Source: Ruegeria conchae
GTDB taxonomy: Bacteria; Pseudomonadota; Alphaproteobacteria; Rhodobacterales; Rhodobacteraceae
Direction of reading: 5' to 3'
Length of the DNA stretch: 64,000 bases
NCBI RefSeq assembly: GCF_000192475.1
Contig: NZ_AEYW01000004.1
Coordinates: 124,001-188,000, forward strand
Shown here in pieces: positions 52,042 through 60,818 of the stretch. How positions within the stretch are numbered: position 1 is the first letter of the stretch; each line of letters opens with the position of its first letter. The notes under the pieces are model-generated. The model made no database searches. It worked only from the letters and a program-made list of their open reading frames with translations, and was not told the DNA's origin. The position numbers were made by a program, and so were the translations under genes.

Positions 52042-54192
52042 TTACTCTGCGCTTTCCTCTTTCTTTTCTTTCTTCTCGGGCACGATCTCTTCGCCGGTTT
52101 CCTGATCGACAACTTTCATCGACAGGCGGACCTTGCCGCGATCGTCAAAGCCCAGCAGCTTGACCTTTACTTCCTGACCTTCCTTCAGAACATCCGAAGG
52201 ATGGTTCAGGCGGCGGTTTTCGATCTGGGACACGTGTACCAGACCGTCGCGCTTGCCAAAGAAGTTCACGAAGGCACCGAAATCGACGATCTTGACCACT
52301 TTACCGGTGTAGATTTGACCCTCTTCCGGCTCGGCAACGATCGAGTGGATCATTTCATAGGCCTTCTTGATCGATTCACCGTCAGGCGAGGCGATCTTGA
52401 TGACGCCGTCGTCGTTGATGTCGACCTTGGCACCCGAAACCTCGACGATTTCGCGGATGACCTTACCGCCCGAGCCGATCACTTCGCGGATCTTGTCGGT
52501 CGGGATGTTCATGGTCTCGATGCGCGGTGCGTGGACCGAGAACTCGTTGGTCTCGGACAGGGCTTTGCCCATCTCGCCAAGGATGTGCATCCGGCCGTCC
52601 TTGGCTTGCGCCAGGGCTTTCTCCATGATCTCGGGCGTGATGCCTGCAACCTTGATGTCCATCTGCAGCGAGGTGATGCCGTTTTCGGTACCCGCCACCT
52701 TGAAGTCCATGTCGCCCAGGTGGTCTTCGTCACCCAGAATGTCCGACAGGATGGCGTAATCGCCGTCATCTTCCAGGATCAGACCCATGGCCACTCCAGC
52801 AACCGGTGCTTTCAGCGGAACGCCTGCATCCATCATCGACAGCGAACCGCCGCAGACCGATGCCATCGAGCTGGAGCCGTTGGATTCGGTGATCTCCGAC
52901 ACAATGCGGATCGTGTAGGGGAAGTCGGTCGCCGCAGGCAGAACCGCCTGAAGGGCGCGCCATGCTAGCTTGCCGTGGCCAATCTCACGACGGCCCGGGC
53001 CACCTACGCGGCCAACTTCACCAACCGAGTAGGGAGGGAAGTTATAGTGCAGCAGGAAGTTCGATTTGAAGTTGCCGTGCAGCGCGTCGATGAACTGCTC
53101 ATCGTCACCGGTGCCCAGCGTGGTCACGGCCAGCGCCTGTGTTTCACCACGGGTGAACAGGGCGGAACCGTGGGTCCGCGGCAGCATCGAGGTTTCTGCA
53201 ACGATCGAACGGATATCAGTGGTCGAACGACCGTCGATCCGCTTGCCGCCTTTGACGACGTCGCCGCGCAGAATGCCAGCTTCCAGCTTTTTCATTGCAG
53301 AACCGAGGTTGCCGTCTTCCAGCTGTTCCTCGGTCAGCGCCTCTTTGATCGCTTCACGGGCAGCGGCAACAGCGGCGGTGCGCTCTTGCTTGTCGGTGAT
53401 CGCGAAAGCGGCGCGCATCTGCTCTTCACCAGCTGCGGCAACAGCGGCGGACAGCTCCGAGTAATCGGGCGCTTCGAATTCAAACGGCTCTTTCGCGGCT
53501 TCTTCAGCCAGCGAGATGATCAGGTCGATCACGGGCTGAATCTGCTCATGCGCAAAGGTCACCGCGCCCAGCATTTCTGCCTCGGACAGCTCGTACGCTT
53601 CCGATTCAACCATCATCACGGCGTCTTTGGTGCCGGCAACAACCAGATCCAGACGCTGCTCGGGGTTCAGGCGCAGGTCCTGCATGTCATCGACGGTCGG
53701 GTTCAGAACGTATTCGCCATCCTCGAAGCCAACGCGGGCACCGGCGATCGGGCCCATGAACGGCGCACCGGAAATGGTCAGGGCAGCGGATGCCGCGATC
53801 ATCGCAACGATGTCGGGATCGTTGACCAGATCGTGGGACAGCACGGTGCACATCACCAGAACTTCGTTTTTGAAGCCGTCGACGAACAGCGGGCGGATCG
53901 GACGGTCGATGAGTCGCGCAGTCAGCGTCTCTTTCTCGGTCGGGCGCGCCTCGCGCTTGAAGAAGCCACCCGGAACCTTACCGGCGGCATAGTATTTCTC
54001 TTGGTAGTGTACGGTCAGCGGGAAAAAGTCCTGACCAGGTTTTTGAGCCCGAGCAAAGGTCACGTTCGCCATGACGCTGGTTTCGCCCAGCGTGGCAATT
54101 ACGCTGCCGTCCGCCTGACGGGCAACTTTGCCGGTTTCCAGTGTGAGCGTCTCTTCGCCCCACTGCATAGATTTCTTCGTTACATCAAACAT
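52042..54192 (-). CDS. pnp: Polyribonucleotide nucleotidyltransferase (PNPase)
   Basis: A 716-residue enzyme that degrades RNA from the 3' end by phosphorolysis. Two RNase PH domains flank a helical domain. The second PH domain contains [21 protein letters not shown] and [20 protein letters not shown], with the catalytic Asp residues. A KH domain ([19 protein letters not shown]) and an S1 domain ([30 protein letters not shown]) follow. Length and all domains are intact. Usually it adjoins rpsO; here rpsO lies about 5 kb away. The 223-bp gap upstream carries no gene. Confidence 0.97.
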   Translation of the reverse strand: MFDVTKKSMQWGEETLTLETGKVARQADGSVIATLGETSVMANVTFARAQKPGQDFFPLTVHYQEKYYAAGKVPGGFFKREARPTEKETLTARLIDRPIRPLFVDGFKNEVLVMCTVLSHDLVNDPDIVAMIAASAALTISGAPFMGPIAGARVGFEDGEYVLNPTVDDMQDLRLNPEQRLDLVVAGTKDAVMMVESEAYELSEAEMLGAVTFAHEQIQPVIDLIISLAEEAAKEPFEFEAPDYSELSAAVAAAGEEQMRAAFAITDKQERTAAVAAAREAIKEALTEEQLEDGNLGSAMKKLEAGILRGDVVKGGKRIDGRSTTDIRSIVAETSMLPRTHGSALFTRGETQALAVTTLGTGDDEQFIDALHGNFKSNFLLHYNFPPYSVGEVGRVGGPGRREIGHGKLAWRALQAVLPAATDFPYTIRIVSEITESNGSSSMASVCGGSLSMMDAGVPLKAPVAGVAMGLILEDDGDYAILSDILGDEDHLGDMDFKVAGTENGITSLQMDIKVAGITPEIMEKALAQAKDGRMHILGEMGKALSETNEFSVHAPRIETMNIPTDKIREVIGSGGKVIREIVEVSGAKVDINDDGVIKIASPDGESIKKAYEMIHSIVAEPEEGQIYTGKVVKIVDFGAFVNFFGKRDGLVHVSQIENRRLNHPSDVLKEGQEVKVKLLGFDDRGKVRLSMKVVDQETGEEIVPEKKEKKEESAE

Positions 54193-54415
54193 ATGCGTAT
54201 CCTAGAACGGAGCACTCCCGCCCCTGCGGGTCTCCGGTTTGCGTGGCGGCCCCATTGCCGCCGACCCCATTTATCTTCCGTTCGAGTGCCGGGGTCAGGG
54301 CACAACGTCTCAGATGACTGGCCCATACATCAGTTTGCAAGCTTTGGAAAGTCGGGAGTTTTTGAGGGGCAGGGGTTTGCCTAACCCCCGCCCAAGCCAG
54401 GCAGGGGTCGATATT

Positions 54416-54784
54416 TCAAAGGATCGCGTGCGCCAGGATCATCACCACGCCGCATCCTAACGCATAGCCCGCATCGACCGCGATGGCGAAGCCGCTTTTC
54501 TGCGCCCATGCCCCGACCGAGGCCGTCTGTGCTACGACTGCAAGGATGGCCAGTACCGCAACCCCAAGGCTGTTGGTCGTCTCAGTTACGGCAATCACTG
54601 AGGCCAGCAGGATCAAAAACACGATCTGGGCTGCCATTTGCGGCAGAGGTGGAGAAGCGGGTGGGGTGGGATCGATCCGCGTGCCTTCAGCCCAGCGTTT
54701 CTGAAACCCGATGGGGCCGTAGACCAGCCACCCCAACAGAAAGGCGGCGATTACTCCCGCGCCAAGGGCGAGCCAGTTGATCAC
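54416..54784 (-). CDS. DUF1761-like four-helix membrane protein
   Basis: A 122-residue protein with four membrane helices (about 2-20, 48-68, 72-92 and 100-120). The N-terminal WLALGAGVIAAFLLGWLVYGP followed by a tryptophan/arginine motif (KRWAEG) matches DUF1761. The family's function is unknown. It is the last gene of the ArsR-SRPBCC operon, overlapping the SRPBCC gene by 4 bp, so it is probably induced together with it. Confidence 0.8.
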   Translation of the reverse strand: MINWLALGAGVIAAFLLGWLVYGPIGFQKRWAEGTRIDPTPPASPPLPQMAAQIVFLILLASVIAVTETTNSLGVAVLAILAVVAQTASVGAWAQKSGFAIAVDAGYALGCGVVMILAHAIL

Positions 54785-55203
54785 AGCGCACCCTCCAGCG
54801 ATTCAAGGATTCGGGCCCAGCCGCCTTCATGATTGTCGCGGCTTTCCTGTGACGGAAAGCGGATGTGGTGCAGGCGCAGTTTGGTGCCCTTTTCAGTGGG
54901 TGTGAAATCCAGCGTCACGGTGGAATCGTCCTGGCTGTAGGGAGAGTTCCAAGTGAATTGCAGCCGGTTGGGCCGGTCGATGACCTTATATTCGCCCTCA
55001 TGCGGGAGGTCTCCGGCCTCGGGTGCGCGCATGATGATCTTGAACCGGCCACCGACCTGGGCGTCGGATTGTGCCTCGGGCACGGTCATGTTGGGGCCGG
55101 GCAGCATGAATTTAGCCAGCATTTCCGGGTTCAGCCACGCGTCAAACACCTTTTCAGGCGGGTGCGGGATGGCGCGCGTTATTTCAAGGGACAGTTCCGT
55201 CAT
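54781..55203 (-). CDS. SRPBCC (AHSA1/START-like) family protein
   Basis: A 140-residue lipid- or ligand-binding fold of the AHSA1 group. ITRAIPHPPEKVFDAWLNPEMLAKFM opens the first helix, VGGRFKIIMRAPE follows, and the end is WARILESLEGAL. Such proteins often sit next to an ArsR regulator, as here, overlapping it by 20 bp. The ligand is not known. The start at 55203 is taken as the MTELSLEI segment; the longer frame upstream lies inside the regulator gene. Confidence 0.87.
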   Translation of the reverse strand: MTELSLEITRAIPHPPEKVFDAWLNPEMLAKFMLPGPNMTVPEAQSDAQVGGRFKIIMRAPEAGDLPHEGEYKVIDRPNRLQFTWNSPYSQDDSTVTLDFTPTEKGTKLRLHHIRFPSQESRDNHEGGWARILESLEGAL

Positions 55204-55537
55204 CTTCTGGGTCCTCCAAAGCAGTTTCCAAGGCGTCCAGCCGAAGCGCCCAAATTGAACGCAGCCCGGCAAACCATTCATCCACGGCTGACAAGGGATC
55301 CATCTGAACCTCGATCAGATGTTCGCGCCATTCTGTCCGACGCTGCACCAACCCGGCATTTTCCAGCACCTTGATGTGCTTGGATACCGAATTGAGGCTC
55401 ATCTCGAAGCGTCGCGCGATATCCGTCACCCGCAAGGGACCCTGCTGCGCAAGCATTGTCAGGATCGCTCGGCGTGTCGGGTCGGACGCGGCCTTCAATA
55501 TTGCGCCCAGGTCATAGCGACTCTCTCGTTCAACCAT
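55184..55537 (-). CDS. ArsR-family transcriptional repressor
   Basis: A 117-residue ArsR regulator of the group that accompanies SRPBCC proteins. The HTH has AILKAASDPTRRAILTMLAQQGPLRVTDIARRFEMSLNSV, then SKHIKVLENAGLVQRRTEWREHLIEVQ. The C-terminal WFAGLRSIWALRLDALE helix is typical. Two copies of the near-palindrome TCAACCATTTGGRTGAAT, 39 bases apart, overlap and precede its start codon and are probable autorepression sites. Confidence 0.9.
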   Translation of the reverse strand: MVERESRYDLGAILKAASDPTRRAILTMLAQQGPLRVTDIARRFEMSLNSVSKHIKVLENAGLVQRRTEWREHLIEVQMDPLSAVDEWFAGLRSIWALRLDALETALEDPEDDGTVP

Positions 55538-55586
55538 TTGGATGAATTACACCCCTTTCATACTTCAGTCAACCATTTGGGTGAAT
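55530..55586. promoter_or_regulatory. Duplicated ArsR operator
   Basis: Copies at 55530-55547 and 55569-55586 match at 17 of 18 bases. Each has imperfect dyad symmetry (TTCA-n-CC-attt-GG-n-TGAA). The first covers the ATG at 55537. The 39-base spacing is nearly four helical turns, favouring cooperative repression. Confidence 0.6.
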
Positions 55587-55592
55587 AATGCA

Positions 55593-56507
55593 TCACCCAG
55601 GGTTTTGACCAGCCAGTTCCTCAAGCTGTTTCCACAGGGCTTCGGTGGCAGGCTGACCCGGTCCTGCCTTTCGTGCAGCGCATATGTTCCAGGTAATCGG
55701 CGGCGTGGTTTCGATCAGCTTGACCGATCCGTCCGCGACAAGTTCGGCGAAGGTTTCAGGCATCCCGCCGACAACAAACTCGGGGCCCGTCAGCAGCGAC
55801 GTTAGAAAGGCATAATCATCACTTTCCACCTGAGGCAACGCTCTGACTTTTTCGGCCGCTTCGTCGGTGCCGCCCAATGCCCGCGTGATCGCCGCACGCC
55901 AATGCTTATGCAGATGCGGCGAGGCTAAAGGATACGAGAATAGCGCATTCAAGGTTGCAGGGGCGGTGTCATGCAATGGATGTGAAACATGGGCAGCAAA
56001 CACCACCGCACGCTTTTCGAACATCATCAACTCGATATTCTCGGTCTCTGACGTATGGGTCAGATCGCCCAGATAGATGTCGATTTCACCATTCTCGAGC
56101 ATCTCGATCGGTGCCTGCCGCGCGCTGACATCCACCCTGAAACGGAATGCGGGGGATTGCTGCAAGGCGGCCTGAATCGCGGGCCGCACCAGCGTACGCG
56201 GCGTCAAAGGGCCACAGCCGATCCGCACGGTTTGACCGGTATCCAGACGGATACGCTCCACTTGATCAGCGCAGCGATTCAAATCCGCCTGCAGAGTTTT
56301 TGCCACCGGCAGGAACGTTTGCCCCTCACGCGTCAGTCCGCTGTTGCCGCGTTTGCGGTGAAACAGCGGAAAGCCGACTTGTTCCTCGGCCATCGAAACA
56401 TAGCGCGACAGCGACGCGTTCGAGACGCCCAGACGTTTGGCCGCTTCCTGAAAGTTGCCCGTCTCGGCAAGGTGCAGAAAGGCGGAAAGAGTCTTTTCAG
56501 TTAACAC
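55593..56507 (-). CDS. LysR-family transcriptional regulator
   Basis: A 304-residue LysR regulator. The HTH has FQEAAKRLGVSNASLSRYVSMAEEQVG, followed by the substrate-binding domain with IRIGCGPLTPRTLVRPAIQ-like text. The GTG at 56507 is preferred to a TTG at 56519, since GAGGA sits 7 bases before it. It is divergent from arylsulfatase, which it may regulate. A 13-bp dyad (TTCAG-tta-CTGAA) lies 15 bases upstream of its start. Confidence 0.88.
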   Translation of the reverse strand: MLTEKTLSAFLHLAETGNFQEAAKRLGVSNASLSRYVSMAEEQVGFPLFHRKRGNSGLTREGQTFLPVAKTLQADLNRCADQVERIRLDTGQTVRIGCGPLTPRTLVRPAIQAALQQSPAFRFRVDVSARQAPIEMLENGEIDIYLGDLTHTSETENIELMMFEKRAVVFAAHVSHPLHDTAPATLNALFSYPLASPHLHKHWRAAITRALGGTDEAAEKVRALPQVESDDYAFLTSLLTGPEFVVGGMPETFAELVADGSVKLIETTPPITWNICAARKAGPGQPATEALWKQLEELAGQNPG

Positions 56508-56521
56508 GATGGTCCTCAAGT

Positions 56522-56534
56522 TTCAGTTACTGAA
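56522..56534. promoter_or_regulatory. LysR-type binding dyad between lysR and arylsulfatase
   Basis: TTCAG-tta-CTGAA (56522-56534) is a perfect dyad. The element aagtttcag appears at 56518-56526 and again at 56539-56547, one copy every 21 bases (two helical turns), as often seen in LysR target promoters. Confidence 0.45.
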
Positions 56535-56656
56535 CATTAAGTTTCAGATCCTGCAAAAAAGTAAAGCCGCGTTTGCGGAGCGAATGGTCCACCCGCTAGG
56601 ACATACCGCATATCGGCCCACTCGGCCAATCCGATTGAACGCAGGAGTCGAACCGA

Positions 56657-58225
56657 ATGTTTCGAATAAAATCAGTAACTACCAGCCTCGCTGCGGCTTT
56701 GTGGGCGGTTGCCACGACGGCCGTTGCACAGTCCGACAAGCCCAATATTCTGGTGATCATGGCTGACGATGTCGGATGGGCCAGCCTTGGCAGCTATCAT
56801 CAAGGTGTCAAAAGCATCCAGACTCCGAATCTGGATCAGCTTGCCGCCGAGGGCGCCCGGTTGACCGACTATTATGCGCAACCCAGCTGCACCGCAGGGC
56901 GTTCCGCCTTTATCACCGGTCAGTTCCCGGTACGTACCGGCATGCACACGGTGGGCCTTCCGGGCGATCCGGTCGGTCTTAGCGACGAAGACCCGACGTT
57001 GGCAAATATCCTCAAATCCATGGGCTATACTACGGGGCAGTTCGGTAAGAACCATCTGGGCGATCTGAACAAGTTCCTGCCAACGGCCAAGGGTTTTGAT
57101 GAATATTGGGGCTGGCTCTACCACCTCAACGCTATGGAATACACGACCGACCCCGACTGGCCGGATGATCCGGAATTTGCCGCTCAGTTCGGTCCGCGCA
57201 ACATTATCCACTCGTTTGCCACGGATACCGTTGACGAGACCGTCGACCCCCGCTGGGGGCCGGTGGGCAAACAGCGCATCATTGATGACGGTCCAGCCCC
57301 GCCTGAACGTCAGAAAACCCTGGATGATGAGGTCACGGCCCACACCATCGATTTCATCAACCGCGCAGTTGACAGCGAAACCCCGTTCTTTGTCTGGATG
57401 GCGCCTGCGCGGGCGCATGTCTGGACCCATCTCAGCCCGGAATACGAGGCGATGCTGGGCGACGGGCGCGGCCTGCAGGATGTGGTCATGAAAGAGCTTG
57501 ACGATAATGTCGGCAAGGTGACCGCGCATCTGGAAGAGCTTGGTATCGCCGACAACACCATCGTTATCTTCACCTCGGACAATGGCCCGGAAACGATGAC
57601 ATGGCCCGATGGTGGCACCACGCCATTCCACGGCGAAAAAGGCACCACCTGGGAGGGAGGATTCCGCGTTCCCGCGATCATCCGTTGGCCCGGCAAAGTT
57701 GCCGAAGGTCAGGTGCTGAACGGTATCTTCGACGGCATGGATTGGATGCCCACTCTTGTCGCGGCAGCAGGCGGATCGCAGAACCTTCCTGCCGATCTGC
57801 TTGAAGGGTTCGAAGGCTATCAGGTGCATCTGGACGGGTATAATCAGCTTTCATATCTGACTGGCGAAACACCCAGTAACCGCAAAGAGATTGTCTATTA
57901 CGAAGGCACCGATCTGCAGGCGATCCGCTATAACGACTGGAAGGCGCATTTCACCATTCAGGAAAAGGGCTGGGCCGGTCCTAAAGAGGAACTGAACGCG
58001 CCATTGCTGTTCAACCTACGCCGCGATCCTTATGAGAAAGCGGCCGAGGAATCCGGGATGTATACCCGCTGGATGGGCAACAAGATGTGGGCCTTTGGTC
58101 CGGCAGCCCGGCTGGTTCAGGCACATCTGGCGACCTTTGCGGATTTCCCTCCACGTGGTGCGACCGTGGGCAATGAGACACACGTTCAGGAACAGGTCAG
58201 CAGCGAAGGTGGCATGTCGCAATAG
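56657..58225 (+). CDS. Arylsulfatase, exported
   Basis: A 522-residue sulfatase of the alkaline-phosphatase fold with a signal peptide (cut near AVAQS, residue 25). The calcium-binding Asp pair is in MADDVGWASLG. The formylglycine site is SCTAGRSAFITG, a Cys-type C-x-A-x-R variant of the usual C-x-P-x-R that needs an FGE or anaerobic maturase, not seen here. FGKNHLGDLN and IVIFTSDNGPE follow. It would release sulfate from sulfated algal polymers or esters in the periplasm. A LysR gene is divergent, and a terminator follows. Confidence 0.92.
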   Translation: MFRIKSVTTSLAAALWAVATTAVAQSDKPNILVIMADDVGWASLGSYHQGVKSIQTPNLDQLAAEGARLTDYYAQPSCTAGRSAFITGQFPVRTGMHTVGLPGDPVGLSDEDPTLANILKSMGYTTGQFGKNHLGDLNKFLPTAKGFDEYWGWLYHLNAMEYTTDPDWPDDPEFAAQFGPRNIIHSFATDTVDETVDPRWGPVGKQRIIDDGPAPPERQKTLDDEVTAHTIDFINRAVDSETPFFVWMAPARAHVWTHLSPEYEAMLGDGRGLQDVVMKELDDNVGKVTAHLEELGIADNTIVIFTSDNGPETMTWPDGGTTPFHGEKGTTWEGGFRVPAIIRWPGKVAEGQVLNGIFDGMDWMPTLVAAAGGSQNLPADLLEGFEGYQVHLDGYNQLSYLTGETPSNRKEIVYYEGTDLQAIRYNDWKAHFTIQEKGWAGPKEELNAPLLFNLRRDPYEKAAEESGMYTRWMGNKMWAFGPAARLVQAHLATFADFPPRGATVGNETHVQEQVSSEGGMSQ

Positions 58226-58253
58226 CAGCCCGAGTTCACCTGACCCCCATTAA

Positions 58254-58275
58254 ACGCCCGCCGAGTTGCGGGCGT
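58254..58275 (+). terminator. Terminator of the arylsulfatase gene
   Basis: An 8-bp stem (acgcccgc at 58254-58261, gcgggcgt at 58268-58275) with a 6-base loop is followed by ttt and a few more bases. Confidence 0.8.
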
Positions 58276-58598
58276 TTTCAATAGTGCGCATTGCTTCGAT
58301 ATTTGGCACTGGAAACCCGATGACAGAGGCCGGATGTGACGACATTGGCGCGCTATTGTATTGGGTCTTCGTGCGCGCGCGGTTTCGCCGGATTTTGCTG
58401 TTCCTCTGTGAGAATTCCTCGGAGAACAGCGGCAGTTTCGACCCTCGATATTGGTTTTCGCGTTCCATCTGGGCTGGAAGGCACCACCGATGATTTAACA
58501 ACATCAGCCGTTCGAATTGTTTTAGTCGAAAACACTCTGTCCAGAACAGATTTCAATGGCATCGTTCACCTCCCAACAACTTAATTCGCCCAGATGCT

Positions 58599-58675
58599 TG
58601 TCGCTGCGGGTCAGATCTGAACCTCGAGGGAGAAGCTCAAAGATCATATGCCGTGAGTGGTAACCCGCAGCGACA
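58599..58675. repeat. 13-bp inverted repeat, 51-base spacer
   Basis: tgtcgctgcgggt (58599-58611) and acccgcagcgaca (58663-58675) are exact reverse complements. They may form a long hairpin in RNA, or be the ends of a very small or lost element. Confidence 0.6.
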
Positions 58676-58941
58676 CGGCGCATGTATTAAAAATTTGACT
58701 TTGAGAAAGGGGGAAGGATTCCGCGTTTCGCATCATTTTTGATCGAGTGGTAAAAAAATAGCTGTATTACTTACGCTTACGTCAACTTGCGGACCTATCG
58801 CTATACGGTCACGACGCTACGTCACAATTAGACCCTTGATTGATTAAAGGTCTTCTTGTCTTCCGGAGCATGAACTTCTTCCTGGTTTTGATGCAAATCG
58901 GCTGAGAATCGCTCGCATTCCGGATGATCTAGGTAACAAAA

Positions 58942-58966
58942 GGGCGCGCCTGTCAAAGGCGCGCCC
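58942..58966 (-). terminator. Orphan terminator hairpin, leftward
   Basis: A perfect 9-bp GC stem (gggcgcgcc at 58942-58950, ggcgcgccc at 58958-58966) with a 7-base loop. On the minus strand it is followed by TTTTGTTACC. No known gene ends here, because the rpsO terminator lies 244 bases upstream. Confidence 0.55.
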
Positions 58967-59209
58967 AGTAAAGATAGGGAGGACTATGAAAACCTGACGC
59001 CCGAAACAAAAGAAGCGCCTACTCACTAACAATGTCAGCATGGCGCATTCTTTTGTTCTGGTCAGTGAAGTGGTTCACATGGAGCAAAAAAATTTGTTCA
59101 AAGTGTAACTGCACATTTTGATGCCACGCCTGAACGTGGGTTGGCCTACAGTTCTCGGCCATGCTTCATGTACGATACCATAGCTGATTCAGTGTTACAC
59201 AAAACAAAT

Positions 59210-59231
59210 ACGCCCGCCTATTGGCGGGCGT
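59210..59231 (-). terminator. Terminator of rpsO
   Basis: A perfect 9-bp stem (acgcccgcc/ggcgggcgt) with a 4-base loop. On the minus strand it is followed by ATTTGTTTTG. It lies 55 bases after the rpsO stop codon. Confidence 0.8.
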
Positions 59232-59286
59232 ACGAGATGTACAAAAAAGGGGCGGTCAGTGCCCGCAACGCACGAACAAAGCGTGA

Positions 59287-59556
59287 TTAGCGGCGGATGC
59301 CCAGCTTTTTGATCAGGTCCTGATAGCGCGCTTCTTCTTTGCCCTTCAGGTAGTCCAGCAGCTTACGGCGCTGGGCGACCATTTTCAGCAGACCGCGACG
59401 ACCGTGGTTGTCTTTCTTGTGGGTCTTGAAGTGCTCGGTCAGGGTGGTGATGCGCGAGGTCAGGATGGCAACCTGGACTTCTGGCGAACCGGTGTCACCG
59501 TCTTTAGTTGCGAATTCTTTCATAACGCGTGCTTTTTCAGCGGCAGTAATCGACAT
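59287..59556 (-). CDS. rpsO: 30S ribosomal protein S15
   Basis: An 89-residue S15 of normal length. It contains [50 protein letters not shown] and ends [11 protein letters not shown]15 binds 16S rRNA early in 30S assembly and can repress its own translation. GGAGA-type ribosome site upstream. It normally sits just upstream of pnp; here several kilobases of other genes separate the two. Confidence 0.97.
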   Translation of the reverse strand: MSITAAEKARVMKEFATKDGDTGSPEVQVAILTSRITTLTEHFKTHKKDNHGRRGLLKMVAQRRKLLDYLKGKEEARYQDLIKKLGIRR

Positions 59557-59699
59557 CGGGGTCTCCTTTTAAGGTTAGAGTTGATGGCGCAGGCCGGGAT
59601 GTCGTCCAGCACAGGCCCATGGAGAAAACCGCACCGATTCCGATGCGGATGGGCGCATATAGGCGCTTTTGCTGCGAATGGCAAAGGGATTCTGCGGGT

Positions 59700-60737
59700 T
59701 CAACCAGTGAAAGCGTATTGTGCCAATTGGGATTCGGTCACAAACAGAATATCCTCTGCGGCTAGACCTTCTGCACCAAATATCTGCGCAACGTTCTCGC
59801 CGTTGACCCTGACATGGGTCAGGTCATTGTTTTCGCTGTCTGGCTCGATGGTCAACTCAGGGTCTTCTGGGCCGTCCCAGGTGACTAGCAGCTTGTCGTG
59901 ACCAATCTGGAAATCCATGATTGTTGCGGCTTCCTGTTCCAGTTCTGGCTGCACGATTATTTCGTCATCGCCGTCTCCACCGGTGACGATATCTCCGTCT
60001 TTGGCCAGTATGACATCATCGCCAGCCCCCCCGTTCAGAAAGTCAGGGGAAGTCTCCTCCCGACCATCGTTGCCGTTCAGAATGTCATCCCCGTCTCCAC
60101 CGAACAGGGCATCTTGTCCTGCACCGCCTGTCAGATAGTCATCGCCGTCGCCACCTTGCAATTGATCGTCGCCGTCATCGCCCCTCAAGATATCATCGTC
60201 CTGACCGCCAAAAATCCGGTCATCGCCGTCGCCACCTTCCAACTCATCCATTCCGAAATGACCATACTGGTCGTCGTTGCCTGACATTCCGGCCAAATTG
60301 TCGTCGCCATTCCCGCCATGGAGCACATCGTTCCCGACGTTTCCGATCAGCGTGTCCTCTCCGGAACCACCGTAGATGACGTCATTTCCGCCCCCTCCGT
60401 CGATGAGGTCGCCGCCTTCGTACCCATTAATCTGATCATTACCCTCTTGTCCGGTCAGAATATTTGCATCCTCATCGCCTGCAATGACCAGATTTCCCCC
60501 ATGCTCAGAGATGATTTCACCTGTGTTGGTATCTTCGGATGAATCGGGCTCTTCAACATCTTCTTCCAGTTCGAGGAGGTTGCCTTCGGTCAATTCATCC
60601 TCAACCGAGTCATCAATTTGCTCACCATCCTCCTCGGTTGTTTCGTCGGGTACGAGAACGTCGCTTATCGCATAGGCGGCCCCTCCTAATGCAGCCATCC
60701 CGAATAAACCGATCAGAAACATGATTACCCTCCGCAA
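59700..60737 (-). CDS. RTX-type calcium-binding repeat protein with N-terminal membrane anchor
   Basis: A 345-residue acidic protein. A membrane helix (about 3-25), a low-complexity acidic linker (EEDGEQ, EDVEEPDSSEDT) and about fifteen RTX-like nonapeptides follow, such as GGSGEDTLIG, GGNGDDNLAG and GGDGDDYLTG (about 90-260). A C-terminal beta domain of about 85 residues closes it. The repeats bind calcium and fold outside the cell. The membrane helix is unusual for a type I secreted protein; no transporter is nearby. It lies between rpsO and the DUF1643 gene. Confidence 0.85.
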   Translation of the reverse strand: MRRVIMFLIGLFGMAALGGAAYAISDVLVPDETTEEDGEQIDDSVEDELTEGNLLELEEDVEEPDSSEDTNTGEIISEHGGNLVIAGDEDANILTGQEGNDQINGYEGGDLIDGGGGNDVIYGGSGEDTLIGNVGNDVLHGGNGDDNLAGMSGNDDQYGHFGMDELEGGDGDDRIFGGQDDDILRGDDGDDQLQGGDGDDYLTGGAGQDALFGGDGDDILNGNDGREETSPDFLNGGAGDDVILAKDGDIVTGGDGDDEIIVQPELEQEAATIMDFQIGHDKLLVTWDGPEDPELTIEPDSENNDLTHVRVNGENVAQIFGAEGLAAEDILFVTESQLAQYAFTG

Positions 60738-60818
60738 GCAGACTTGCCCCGAGTGTAAAACATCTCATGCAATCAAGAGGTTGGTCAAAGCCAAGTTGCA
60801 GGTGTGGTTAACCCTTCG

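Larger units (their letters stand above)
58276..59209. other. Gene-poor region between arylsulfatase and rpsO
   Basis: No frame here shows coding-like wobble bias, a ribosome site or a recognisable domain. Short frames on the minus strand (58250-58504 and 58353-58562) may be remnants of a decayed gene, but I cannot identify one. The region is AT-richer than its neighbours. It contains a 13-bp inverted repeat, an orphan terminator hairpin and a strong GGGAGGA ribosome-like site before ATGAAAACCTGA (58986-58997). Confidence 0.5.

Noticed and set aside
54366-54382. ggggtt/aacccc hairpin between the DUF1761 gene and pnp
   Set aside because: The stem is 6 bp and neither strand has a T run, so I do not call it a terminator.
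52975-54384. 469-residue frame opposite pnp
   Set aside because: Antisense shadow of a highly conserved gene, with no recognisable domain.
56672-57829. 385-residue frame opposite arylsulfatase
   Set aside because: Shadow of the sulfatase; no family features.
58250-58562. Two overlapping short minus-strand frames that might be a broken gene
   Set aside because: No similarity to a known family, no wobble bias and no ribosome site; kept only as a remark on the gene-poor region.
58741-58800. ttacg-cttacgtcaa element resembling a LiuR/PsrA-type operator
   Set aside because: The match is partial, and there is no gene beside it for such a regulator to control.
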